A stretch of DNA of 29,947 bases from an uncultured Gemmatimonadota bacterium (GTDB taxonomy: Bacteria; Gemmatimonadota; Gemmatimonadetes; Gemmatimonadales; Gemmatimonadaceae): NCBI GenBank assembly GCA_946478895.1, contig CAMLDY010000023.1, forward strand, positions 1 through 29,947, read 5' to 3'. Under the pieces are notes generated by a model. It saw nothing but the letters and a program-made list of their open reading frames with translations. It ran no database searches and was not told the origin of the DNA. The position numbers and the translations under genes were made by a program. This document shows, in pieces, positions 7,331 through 14,416 of this stretch. Position 1 is the stretch's first letter. Each line of letters opens with the position of its first letter.

Positions 7331-7947
7331 ATGCGCTTGGTCGGCCGGAACGATTGAAGATCAGGGAAGGCCGCGGGCTCGTTCAAGCGGGCCTTGCCGG
7401 ATTTGGTTTTCTCCAACCACTCATCGTAACCGGACTGACGTAACCCCCCGGAATTTGATTGTTCCGTTGCGCCGCGTTGAGCGAGAAAGTTGGCGTACTC
7501 ATTCTGCGGGTGACCGGCGTGACCACGTACCCAGCGCCACTGCACTTCGTGCGCATCGACGGCGGCGGCCGCCTCCTTCCACAGTTCCAGGTTCTCGAGA
7601 TTGCCGCTCTTCCGCTTCCAGCCACGCGCCTTCCACTGCGGGAGCCACTCGGTCATCCCATCGACAATGTATTTCGAATCGCTGGTGAACAATACGCGAT
7701 ACGAGTTGCCGCGCCGGGAAATCTCGCGGAACGCTTCGATGACTGACCGCAGCGCCATTCTATTGTTGGTGGTGGCGGGCTCGGAGATCCAGTAATCGCA
7801 GCGCGCGACCTCGTTCGAGCGGGGGTGCAGCCACTCGATCAAGCCACCGGCGCCGCCGGGATTCTCACCCTCGCGCCCGTTGCCAAGGCAGGATTCATCG
7901 GCGTAGATGGCGACGAGATCACCTGTTTTTGCTTTTGCGCCCTTCAC
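7318..7947 (-). CDS. rnhA: Ribonuclease HI-like protein with altered active site
   Basis: A 209-residue RNase H fold protein. The family cleaves RNA in RNA/DNA hybrids using four acidic residues. Recognisable landmarks are AIYADESC (D17, equivalent to E. coli D10), ATTNNRMALRSVIEAF (58-73), TSDSKYIVDG (D90, equivalent to D70) and WRWVRGHAGHPQNEYANFLA (His143 equivalent to H124). Two catalytic acids are replaced: the Glu of the usual NNRMEL is Ala65, and the Asp of the usual NERCDELA is Asn153. Both metal-binding sites are therefore weakened, and classical activity is doubtful. The C-terminal 50 residues are an extra basic tail. Start is GTG at 7947, overlapping the upstream 72-aa gene by 4 bp (GTGA). 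A conventional label would be ribonuclease HI, but a hybrid-binding or otherwise changed role is possible. Confidence 0.85.
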   Translation of the reverse strand: MKGAKAKTGDLVAIYADESCLGNGREGENPGGAGGLIEWLHPRSNEVARCDYWISEPATTNNRMALRSVIEAFREISRRGNSYRVLFTSDSKYIVDGMTEWLPQWKARGWKRKSGNLENLELWKEAAAAVDAHEVQWRWVRGHAGHPQNEYANFLAQRGATEQSNSGGLRQSGYDEWLEKTKSGKARLNEPAAFPDLQSFRPTKRIWTT

Positions 7948-8162
7948 CGCACTACCTCGAAGGTGTCCATTTCGTCGAGATACAGCGTGATCTCGTCGCC
8001 CGTGGTTGGATGAGTGGCATCGACGGCTTCGCGACCGCTGATCATGCGCAACCGCATCGGCACGACGACGAACTCAGTTCCGCGCCGGTACGCCGCAATC
8101 TTGCAGCCGTCCAGGATCGCGCGCTCGAGCGCGTCGTACTCGCTGCTGGTCCACGTCTTCAT
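7944..8162 (-). CDS. Small protein of unknown function (72 aa)
   Basis: A 72-residue acidic protein that I do not recognise. It starts MKTWTSSEYDALERAI, then alternates hydrophobic beta-like strands (EFVVVPMRLRMI, EITLYLDEMDTFEVVR). There is no signal peptide, TM helix or metal motif. Its reality is supported by operon geometry: the ATG at 8162 follows the M20 peptidase stop by 10 bp, and its TGA overlaps the GTG of the RNase HI-like gene (GTGA). Tight coupling to the RNase HI-like protein suggests a shared role, but that is inference. Confidence 0.7.
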   Translation of the reverse strand: MKTWTSSEYDALERAILDGCKIAAYRRGTEFVVVPMRLRMISGREAVDATHPTTGDEITLYLDEMDTFEVVR

Positions 8163-8172
8163 GCTCTGGATT

Positions 8173-9321
8173 CTAACGCATCCACTCGCCGACTACCGAT
8201 GTAAGTACACGGGTCGCAGTGACGATCTCGTCGACCGGAACGAACTCCTCGGCGGCGTGGGCGAGGGCGATGTCGCCTGGTCCAAAGCAGATCGCGGGGA
8301 TTCCCGCCTCGTTGAGCAGCGCCGCGTCGGTCCACGCCGACAATCCTTCGACTCTCGCCGGGACATTCTCGCGCTCCAAAGCGGAGCGCAGGCGCTCGAC
8401 GACCGGCGCGCTGACGGCCACGTCGCTGGGGAGCTGCGCGGTGGTCAGTGTAACCCGCGCGTCAAATCGTGGATCGTACGCGCGCACGCGCTCGCAGGCC
8501 TGATCGATCTCGCGAAGTGCAGTGTCCGCCGACTCGCCTGGCAGAGTGCGGCGCTCGATCGAGAGCTTGCAGGACTCCGGATAGGTGGACATCCCGACGC
8601 CACCGCTGATCGTCGAAGCGTGCAGCGATCCGCGGCCGAGCAAAGGATGCCGGGCTGCGGACTCCCGGGTGCGCTCCACACGATCCAGCTCGGCGAGCAG
8701 CAGTCCGGCGTGGGTAATGGCGTCGACACCGATATCGTAACGACTGCCGTGAGCGGCGCGGCCAGTGATCTCGATGTCGATCCACACGAAGCCGCGGTGC
8801 GCCGGACAAATCGCGAGGCGGGTCGGCTCGGTTACGATGGCGGCATCCGCGCGCACGCCGCCGGCGATGAGCGCCCGGATGCCGAGGCTCTCCCATTCTT
8901 CGTCGACCACCGCGGCGACAATGATTCTTCGTGTTGCCTTGGCAGTGGAGCCGAGCGCAGCCGCCGCGCACATGGCGGCAATCCCACCTTTCATATCCGC
9001 GGATCCCCGGCCGTAAATCAGATCGCCGCGGAGATCGGCATCGAATGGCGGGTGGACCATTCCTTCGACGCCGACGACGTCGAGGTGGCCATTGAGCATC
9101 AGCGCCGGCGTGTCGGCGGGACCGATCGAAGCGATGACGTTAGGTCGGCCGGGAGCGACTTCCTGCAATTGAACTTCGAACCCCCAGTCGCGAAGCGTCG
9201 ACGCCAGCGCCTGCGCGCACGCAGCCTCGCCCGGCGCGCCGCGGACGAGGGTGGGGTTTCTGGAATCGATTTGAATCAGTTCGCGGGCGAGCGCGACTGC
9301 ATCGCCACGCGGAATCGCCAC
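8173..9321 (-). CDS. M20 family metallopeptidase (ArgE/DapE/CPG2-like)
   Basis: A 382-residue zinc-dependent amidohydrolase or deacylase. Metal and catalytic residues are all present: H79 and D81 in LNGHLDVVG, the bridging D109 in YGRGSADMKGG, the base and ligand E141/E142 in VVDEEWES, E165 in VTEPT, and the C-terminal ligand H355 in LAHAAEEFVP. The dimerisation insert lies around 175-285 (RGFVWIDIEITGRAAHGS). The sequence does not decide between acetylornithine deacetylase, succinyl-diaminopimelate desuccinylase and a carboxypeptidase. No arginine or lysine pathway genes are adjacent, so a peptidase or aminoacylase role is as likely. Start is GTG at 9321, only 3 bp after the phasin-like gene stop, and the next gene follows by 10 bp. 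Confidence 0.92.
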   Translation of the reverse strand: MAIPRGDAVALARELIQIDSRNPTLVRGAPGEAACAQALASTLRDWGFEVQLQEVAPGRPNVIASIGPADTPALMLNGHLDVVGVEGMVHPPFDADLRGDLIYGRGSADMKGGIAAMCAAAALGSTAKATRRIIVAAVVDEEWESLGIRALIAGGVRADAAIVTEPTRLAICPAHRGFVWIDIEITGRAAHGSRYDIGVDAITHAGLLLAELDRVERTRESAARHPLLGRGSLHASTISGGVGMSTYPESCKLSIERRTLPGESADTALREIDQACERVRAYDPRFDARVTLTTAQLPSDVAVSAPVVERLRSALERENVPARVEGLSAWTDAALLNEAGIPAICFGPGDIALAHAAEEFVPVDEIVTATRVLTSVVGEWMR

Positions 9322-9324
9322 TGC

Positions 9325-9939
9325 CTACCTTTTCTTCGCCGACTTTGCTGAGGCTTTGGCCTTTGGTTTGGTCGCTGCCTTTGCCGGCTTCTTGGCTGCC
9401 GGCTTCATAGTCGGCTTTTTCGCGGTGGGCTTTTTCGCGGGAGCGGCATGCTTCACCGGGTGCTTCGCGGGAGCGGCGACGTGCCGAGCGGGGGCGTGGG
9501 TCGGGGCGGCGTGATTCGAGTGGGACGGCTCGACGCGAGACACCGGTTTCGGTGCGGCATGGGCGACAGGAGCGGCCGGTTTCTTCTTGGCGTGTGACGC
9601 CTCGACCTCCCGCATCAGCTTGTCGGCCTCTTCCTGAGTCATCTGGCCGCGGCGTACCATATACTGTAGAAGATCGCGGGCGCTCTCGAGCACCAGGCTG
9701 GTAAGTCCGGCCGCGGCGCCGATCACATCCTTCATTGCCGCGGCCATTTTGCTGCCGGCCTCGAGGCTGATCTCATGTGCCTTCGCCGCCATCTCGGCGA
9801 CGGTATCTTTTACGTCGGCGCCGCGGTGTCCGGGACTGCGCTTCGGTGGAACGACTGGGGCGCCGGGGACAACGGCTGGGGCAGGAGCAGGGGCAGGTGC
9901 CGTCATGGTAGCAGCTGCGGGCTTATTGCTATCGGACAT
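9325..9939 (-). CDS. Phasin-like protein with histone-H1-like Lys/Ala/Pro tail
   Basis: A 204-residue three-part protein. It has a Pro/Ala-rich N-terminus (1-35), a helical core (about 40-118) and a tail (119-204) made almost wholly of Lys, Ala, Pro and His in AAKKP/AKPT-type repeats. The core includes KDTVAEMAAKAHEISLEAGS and LLQYMVRRGQMTQEEADKLM; the RGxMTxEEAxKL pattern is typical of phasin/PHA-granule regulator families. A phasin core joined to an H1-like basic tail is the layout of PhaF, which links polyhydroxyalkanoate granules to DNA, and of other bacterial H1-like nucleoid proteins. No PHA synthase is in the window, so granule association is inference; DNA binding by the tail is likely. 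ATG at 9939. First gene of a five-gene operon with a promoter about 95 bp upstream. Confidence 0.75.
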   Translation of the reverse strand: MSDSNKPAAATMTAPAPAPAPAVVPGAPVVPPKRSPGHRGADVKDTVAEMAAKAHEISLEAGSKMAAAMKDVIGAAAGLTSLVLESARDLLQYMVRRGQMTQEEADKLMREVEASHAKKKPAAPVAHAAPKPVSRVEPSHSNHAAPTHAPARHVAAPAKHPVKHAAPAKKPTAKKPTMKPAAKKPAKAATKPKAKASAKSAKKR

Positions 9940-10031
9940 TTAGCGGGCTCCGGTCAGCGGAAAGGGGTGGTGCTGACGGGTTCATATCACAGAAGTAGGA
10001 GTTGACCCACACGGGGGCTCGAACGCGGCTA

Positions 10032-10059
10032 AGTATATGATTTTTCGTGACTAAAACAA
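10032..10059 (-). promoter_or_regulatory. Sigma-70-type promoter for the phasin-M20-RNase HI operon
   Basis: On the minus strand TTGTTT (10059-10054) and TATACT (10037-10032) are separated by 16 bp. It lies in the 220-bp gap between the divergent genes starting at 9939 and 10160. Predicted transcription starts near 10025, giving an 85-nt leader to the ATG at 9939 with a CGGAG just upstream of it. The rest of the gap shows no ORF or clear operator. Confidence 0.5.
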
Positions 10060-10159
10060 GGTGGGGTCATCCGTGTTCGCGGCCATCGCCTCATCACTCG
10101 ATTTAGGGCATCTACGACCTCATTAACAAGCCACCATAAGAACAGTCAAACCACAGTCA

Positions 10160-11251
10160 GTGCCTATTTCGCTGAAAGTCCTTGATTTGAGCCGAGTTCT
10201 GGCCGGGCCTCTTTGTTCGATGATGCTTGGCGACTTGGGCGCCAGCGTCATCAAAGTCGAGCGGCCGGGCGAAGGCGACGAGACCCGCGGTTGGGGGCCA
10301 CCGTTCGACTCCGAGGGACAGAGTGCGTATTTCCTTTCCGTCAATCGGAACAAGAAGAGTCTTGCGGCTGACCTTCGAAACTCCGACGACAGGCGACTGA
10401 TTCTCGAGCTCCTGGCAGACGCCGACGTGGTGGTGGACAACTTTCGGCCGGGATCCCTGGAGCGGCTCGGTATCGATCAGGCCAGCGAGCTCGCAAAGCA
10501 TCGCGAGCTCGTCTGGTGCACTATTTCGGGATTCGGACCAGAGAGCTCGCGCCCCGGCTACGATTACGTGATCCAGGCCGAGTGTGGGTGGATGTCCATC
10601 ACCGGAGAACCCGATGGACCGCCGATGAAAATCGGTGTCGCGCTTGCCGACGTCATCGCCGGAAAGGATGCTGCGATCGCCATCCTGGCGGCGGTAGCCG
10701 CACGGGCCGGCGGGTCGCTGCCGGTCGAGCAGCGGCGTATTCAGATCTCGCTCGCCGACAGCGCCCGTGCATCATTGGTGAACGTCGCGCAGAACGTTCT
10801 CGTTTCCGGCAAGGACGCGCTGCGCTGGGGCAATGCGCACCCGAACCTGGTGCCCTACCAGCTCTTCGATGCCGCGGACAGGCCGATCGTGATCGCCGTT
10901 GGGAGTGATGGTCAGTGGAGCGCGTGCGCGCGCGCGCTCGGTCTCCTCGACATCGCGGATGATGATTCGCTTGCGACCAATGCGGGGCGCGTGGTCCAGC
11001 GCGAGCGGCTGGTAGCGACTATCGCCGCGCGTGTGCGCGAACGGCCGGCGCAGTACTGGATGGATCGTCTGGCTGCTGCCGCTGTTCCATGCGGGGTGAT
11101 TCGATCGGTGGCAGAGACGCTGCGAAACGCGGACGCGGATCCGCGGACGGGAGTGCCGCCGAGCGTGCCTGGACGAGTGAGATTTCCGCCGCCAAGGCTC
11201 GATGAGCACGGCGCATCGATCCGAACTATGGGGTGGCGCGCTTTTGGGTGA
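10160..11251 (+). CDS. CaiB/BaiF family (class III) CoA-transferase
   Basis: A 363-residue class III CoA-transferase moving CoA between carboxylic acids, or a racemase of the same fold. Typical family blocks are LKVLDLSRVLAGPLCSMMLG (5-24), DLGASVIKVERPGEGDETR (25-43), NRNKKSLAADLR (62-73), VVDNFRPGSLERLG (90-104) and ISGFGPESSRPGYDYVIQA (122-140). The catalytic Asp is D164 in GVALADVIAGKDAA, matching Asp169 of formyl-CoA transferase. Length is slightly shorter than the usual 380-430. Start is GTG at 10160. No good Shine-Dalgarno is visible, but the N-terminus aligns with the family. The substrate is not evident. It could belong with the acyl-CoA genes across the window but is in its own transcription unit, diverging from the phasin operon. 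Confidence 0.92.
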   Translation: MPISLKVLDLSRVLAGPLCSMMLGDLGASVIKVERPGEGDETRGWGPPFDSEGQSAYFLSVNRNKKSLAADLRNSDDRRLILELLADADVVVDNFRPGSLERLGIDQASELAKHRELVWCTISGFGPESSRPGYDYVIQAECGWMSITGEPDGPPMKIGVALADVIAGKDAAIAILAAVAARAGGSLPVEQRRIQISLADSARASLVNVAQNVLVSGKDALRWGNAHPNLVPYQLFDAADRPIVIAVGSDGQWSACARALGLLDIADDDSLATNAGRVVQRERLVATIAARVRERPAQYWMDRLAAAAVPCGVIRSVAETLRNADADPRTGVPPSVPGRVRFPPPRLDEHGASIRTMGWRAFG

Positions 11252-11319
11252 TTACAGATATTATCAGCCGCCTGTTTCCGGGGCTAAGTCCCTCTGCTTG
11301 TCACCCCTGTGGAGAAGTT

Positions 11320-12597
11320 ATGAAGCGTAACTGGTCGTACGTTGTCGGTGCTGTCGCTCTCCTTTTTGCCGCTGCGTGCAGCGACGACAGGACAACGGGG
11401 CCGGCGGGCCAGGAAGCTTTTGCGAAGTACGTCTCGATCGGAACGAGCGTAAGCATGGGCGTTCAGTCCGACGGCGTTTACTACGCGACGCAGCAGCACG
11501 CGTGGCCGGCAATTCTTGCTCACATGGCGTTCGCTCCGTCGTTCACGGAGCCGCTCATTGCAGGACCCGGCTGTTACTCGCCGCTCATCGCGCCGCTTCA
11601 GTTCCAGCGCCGTCTGAGTGGCGCGCAGTATCCGAGCGTGAACGCGCAGGATCAGGCGTGCGCGTTGCTTGGCGGGGTCACTCTGCCGACCAACAATGTT
11701 GCCATCGATGGCGCTACGACATATGCAGCGCTGCGGGTGACACCCGAGACGACGGCGGTCGCGCCGACCAACGTCGAATCGGATCAGCGGAAGCGGCTGT
11801 ACAGGGCGGTGCTTTTGCCGAAGAACAGCCAGGTGACCGAGATGATGGCGCAGCACCCGACGCTGGTGTCGGTCGAGCTGGGCGCCAACGAAGTTCTCCG
11901 CACCGTCACCGGTGGCATCCTCGTGCCGGCGGCAGCGTATCGCCAACCGGACAACACGTTCACGTTCTATCCGATGGCGCTCTGGCAGCCGCAGTACGAC
12001 GCGATCGTGGACAGCGTCGCCAAGACTGGCGCCAAGGCGCTGCTGGTTTCGGTACCGTTGATTCCGAGCCTTGTCGGCGTCTACCCCGGTGACGATTTCT
12101 ATCAGCAGGCCGCAGCGTTCCAGTCATTCGGCGTCATCATCAATCCGGATTGCCAGGGCAACACCAATCTGATTTACGCGTTCGGAAAAGTCTTCACGGC
12201 GCTGGGCAGCCCCAAGCCTTACAACTTCAGCTGCACCGACAACCCGGCTGCGGCTGATTTCGTTCTGACTCCGGCCGATACGACGTTCATCGACAATCTC
12301 ATTCGTCAGATGAACGATCACATCTCGTCCACGGCGTCGGCACACGGCTGGGCGTATCTGGATCTCAACTCGGCGCTGGCTTCGTTCGTGGCGCAGAAGA
12401 GTCATTTCAGCCTCCCGGCGTTCCTCGGCTGCACGCGGCCGTTCGGTCAGTACATCAGTCTCGATGGAATCCACCCGTCGGCGGACGGTCAGCAGGAGAT
12501 CGCGAATGCAGCGGCTGACGCCCTCAACGCGAAGTACGGCTTCGCCATTCCCAAGAACTCGCCGCCGGTTCTAACGCCGGCGCAGCTGTGCCCTTAG
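11320..12597 (+). CDS. SGNH/GDSL-hydrolase-like lipoprotein
   Basis: A 425-residue lipoprotein. The signal peptide MKRNWSYVVGAVALLFAAAC ends in a lipobox with Cys20, followed by Ser-Asp-Asp. SGNH blocks are visible: block I YVSIGTSVSMGV with Ser43 (GTS rather than GDS), block III VELGANEVL with Asn190 (GANE rather than GxND), and block V SLDGIHPSADGQ with the Asp382/His385 pair. All catalytic positions are thus kept while their neighbours differ, so an esterase or acyl-hydrolase acting at the envelope is likely. The start was chosen at the ATG 11320, which has GGAGAAG at 11311-11317. An in-frame GTG at 11233 would overlap the upstream gene and bury the signal peptide. A stem-loop terminator follows the stop. 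Confidence 0.85.
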   Translation: MKRNWSYVVGAVALLFAAACSDDRTTGPAGQEAFAKYVSIGTSVSMGVQSDGVYYATQQHAWPAILAHMAFAPSFTEPLIAGPGCYSPLIAPLQFQRRLSGAQYPSVNAQDQACALLGGVTLPTNNVAIDGATTYAALRVTPETTAVAPTNVESDQRKRLYRAVLLPKNSQVTEMMAQHPTLVSVELGANEVLRTVTGGILVPAAAYRQPDNTFTFYPMALWQPQYDAIVDSVAKTGAKALLVSVPLIPSLVGVYPGDDFYQQAAAFQSFGVIINPDCQGNTNLIYAFGKVFTALGSPKPYNFSCTDNPAAADFVLTPADTTFIDNLIRQMNDHISSTASAHGWAYLDLNSALASFVAQKSHFSLPAFLGCTRPFGQYISLDGIHPSADGQQEIANAAADALNAKYGFAIPKNSPPVLTPAQLCP

Positions 12598-12618
12598 CGA
12601 AAGAGCGACACTGATTGG

Positions 12619-12650
12619 GAGGGCGAGGCCACAACCTCGCCCTCTTTGCA
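12619..12650 (+). terminator. Rho-independent terminator after the SGNH lipoprotein gene
   Basis: A perfect 10-bp stem GAGGGCGAGG / CCTCGCCCTC (12619-12628 and 12635-12644) with a 6-nt loop CCACAA, followed by a short TTT run. It lies 21 bp after the stop at 12597. Its stem ends only 8 bp before the start codon of the next gene, so it may also act as an attenuator or translational block for that gene. Confidence 0.75.
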
Positions 12651-12652
12651 TC

Positions 12653-13684
12653 ATGAGGTACATCGGAAACAAGACGCGGCTCCTTCCATTCATCCTGCGC
12701 ACTCTCCAAAGGAGTGGCATCGAAGCCGGCTCGGTTCACGATGCATTCGCGGGAACCGCCAGCGTCAGTCGCGCGCTGAAAGCGAAAGGCTGGGAAGTGC
12801 ATTGCAGCGACCTCCTGATGTCGTCCTACGTTTTCCAGCGCGCCTACGTCGTCGCCGACTGCGCCGATCCAGAGCTTCAGGAACGCGCGGACGAGCTCGC
12901 TGCGCTCCCGCCGAGCGAGGGGTTCATCAGCCGGCACTTTTCGCCGGCCGGCGGAGAGACGAGTGCCGGAAGGATGTACTTCACGCCGGTCAACGCGGGG
13001 CGAATCGATGCCGCGCGTGAAGAGCTCGAAGCCTGGCGGCGCGGCGGCGGCATCCGCGAGGAGACGTACTACGTGCTGCTTGCGGCAATCATCGAAGGGG
13101 CCGACCGGGTGGCCAACACCGCTGGAGTCTACGCATCGTACATGAAGAAGTGGCAGCCGAATGCGCGGCGCACCTTCACCATCGAGATCGAGGATCCAAT
13201 AAAAGGGAAGAAGCCCGCTCGCGCGTATCTAATGGATGCCATGGAGGCTGCGTCATCGATCGGCGAGATCGATCTGATCTACATCGATCCGCCTTACAAT
13301 TCGCGGCAGTACGTTGCCTACTATCACATCCCTGAGATCCTGGCCCGCGGCTGGGGATCCAACGAGCCGGCGATCAGGGGTAAGGTTGGGTTGCTCGCGG
13401 GCCCCGAGGGGCGGAGCCAGTGGTCGCACGGGCGGAGGGTTCAGCGGCTGTTCCGCGGGTTGCTCGAGGCCTCGGGCGCCCGGCACGCGCTGGTGAGCTT
13501 CAATTCCGAGGGCCATTTGGAGCCCGAGGCCCTTCTTTCGCTATTGGAAAAGGCGTCGATTGACGGCAAGGTTGCGCACTTCAGCCAGCGATACCGCCGG
13601 TACCGGGCTGACAGCGACAGGGAGGGGAGGCATTACCATCGGGATATCGCCCTCGAGCACCTCTATATGGTACGGCTTCGATAG
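12653..13684 (+). CDS. D12-class (Dam-type) N6-adenine DNA methyltransferase, orphan
   Basis: A 343-residue SAM-dependent DNA adenine methyltransferase. The N-terminus MRYIGNKTRLLPFI is the typical D12-class opening. Motif I is HDAFAGTASVSRAL (29-42), and catalytic motif IV is DPPYN at 212-216 within LIYIDPPYNSRQYVAYYHIP. The variable middle (about 95-185) would be the target-recognition region. No restriction endonuclease or DNA-repair partner is adjacent, so it may be a solitary regulatory methyltransferase or the remnant of a restriction-modification system. The ATG at 12653 is fixed by the conserved N-terminus, yet there is no Shine-Dalgarno because the upstream terminator stem ends 8 bp before it. 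The recognition sequence cannot be predicted here. Confidence 0.9.
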   Translation: MRYIGNKTRLLPFILRTLQRSGIEAGSVHDAFAGTASVSRALKAKGWEVHCSDLLMSSYVFQRAYVVADCADPELQERADELAALPPSEGFISRHFSPAGGETSAGRMYFTPVNAGRIDAAREELEAWRRGGGIREETYYVLLAAIIEGADRVANTAGVYASYMKKWQPNARRTFTIEIEDPIKGKKPARAYLMDAMEAASSIGEIDLIYIDPPYNSRQYVAYYHIPEILARGWGSNEPAIRGKVGLLAGPEGRSQWSHGRRVQRLFRGLLEASGARHALVSFNSEGHLEPEALLSLLEKASIDGKVAHFSQRYRRYRADSDREGRHYHRDIALEHLYMVRLR

Positions 13685-13751
13685 GACTTGGTTGCTTCCA
13701 CGAGTCCTCGATCGTCAGAAGATCGTAACGGTGATAAGGTGTTATCCCGGC

Positions 13752-13757
13752 TATAGT
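13752..13757 (+). promoter_or_regulatory. Possible -10 element (TATAGT) upstream of the sigma factor gene
   Basis: TATAGT at 13752-13757 would give a leader of about 40 nt that includes the ribosome-binding sequence. A competing reading is TATACA (13764-13769), 17 bp, TACACT (13787-13792), but its start site would fall next to the ATG. Neither has a strong -35 match. The 120-bp gap 13685-13804 holds nothing else I can name. Confidence 0.25.
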
Positions 13758-13804
13758 TGGGTCTATACAGGGACTGGCAAAGGGATTACACTAGGCAGGT
13801 GAAG

Positions 13805-14416
13805 ATGACAGCCACACCGCTGCAAAATCAGGGTGCTCAGACGCTGGGCGCTGGGGAAGCGACGCCGGATGGTGCGGCGCCGGGAATCGACGCCGATCAG
13901 GAGATCATTTCCAAGGTTCTGGCGGGCAGCAAGGACTCTTTCGCGGTACTCATCACGAGGTACAGCGATCCCTTGTACCGACATGCACTTGGGATGACAG
14001 GAAGTCCGGATGTGGCGGAAGACATACTCCAAGCGTCCTTTATTAAAGCCTATCAGCATCTCGGCGAAGTTCGGGGGCGTTTTGACGCCTGGGTGTTCCG
14101 AATCGTCGCTAATAGCTGCAAGGATTGGCTGAAGAACATTCGGCGGACGCACGTGAGCTACGATGAGGACGATCAGCCCTCGACGTACTCGACGCCGGAA
14201 GAAGAGATGGACCGCAACGAGCTGCGTACGGACCTGCAGTTTGCTCTGGCCAGACTCGCTCCCTCGCTGCGTGAAGCGTTCGTGATGAAGCACGTCGAGG
14301 GAAGATCTTACGAAGAGATGGCGCTGTTACTTGAAACGACCGTTGGCGCGTTAAAGATGCGAGTGCATCGGGCGCGAGAGGCGCTCCAACAACTGCTCGA
14401 GGAGAAGTACGCATGA
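13805..14416 (+). CDS. ECF-type RNA polymerase sigma factor
   Basis: A 203-residue sigma-70 family protein of the extracytoplasmic-function type. An N-terminal disordered stretch (1-30) is followed by the sigma2 domain (about 46-112: FAVLITRYSDPLYRHALGMT, AEDILQASFIKAYQHL, FDAWVFRIVANSCKDWL). A short acidic linker (119-138) leads to the sigma4 helix-turn-helix (about 144-200: LAPSLREAFVMKHVEGRSYE, ALLLETTVGALKMRVHRARE). There is no sigma3. The ATG at 13805 is preceded by AGGTGAAG; a GTG 48 bp upstream is open but lacks support. The gene overlaps the next by 4 bp (ATGA), the usual arrangement for an ECF sigma and its regulator. It directs transcription in response to an envelope or stress signal that the sequence does not identify. 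Confidence 0.92.
   Translation: MTATPLQNQGAQTLGAGEATPDGAAPGIDADQEIISKVLAGSKDSFAVLITRYSDPLYRHALGMTGSPDVAEDILQASFIKAYQHLGEVRGRFDAWVFRIVANSCKDWLKNIRRTHVSYDEDDQPSTYSTPEEEMDRNELRTDLQFALARLAPSLREAFVMKHVEGRSYEEMALLLETTVGALKMRVHRAREALQQLLEEKYA

Noticed and set aside
8014..9351. 445-codon open frame on the plus strand opposite the M20 peptidase
   Set aside because: Arg/Asp/Gly-rich translation with no family motif, lying fully antisense to a gene with all catalytic residues; typical high-GC shadow frame.
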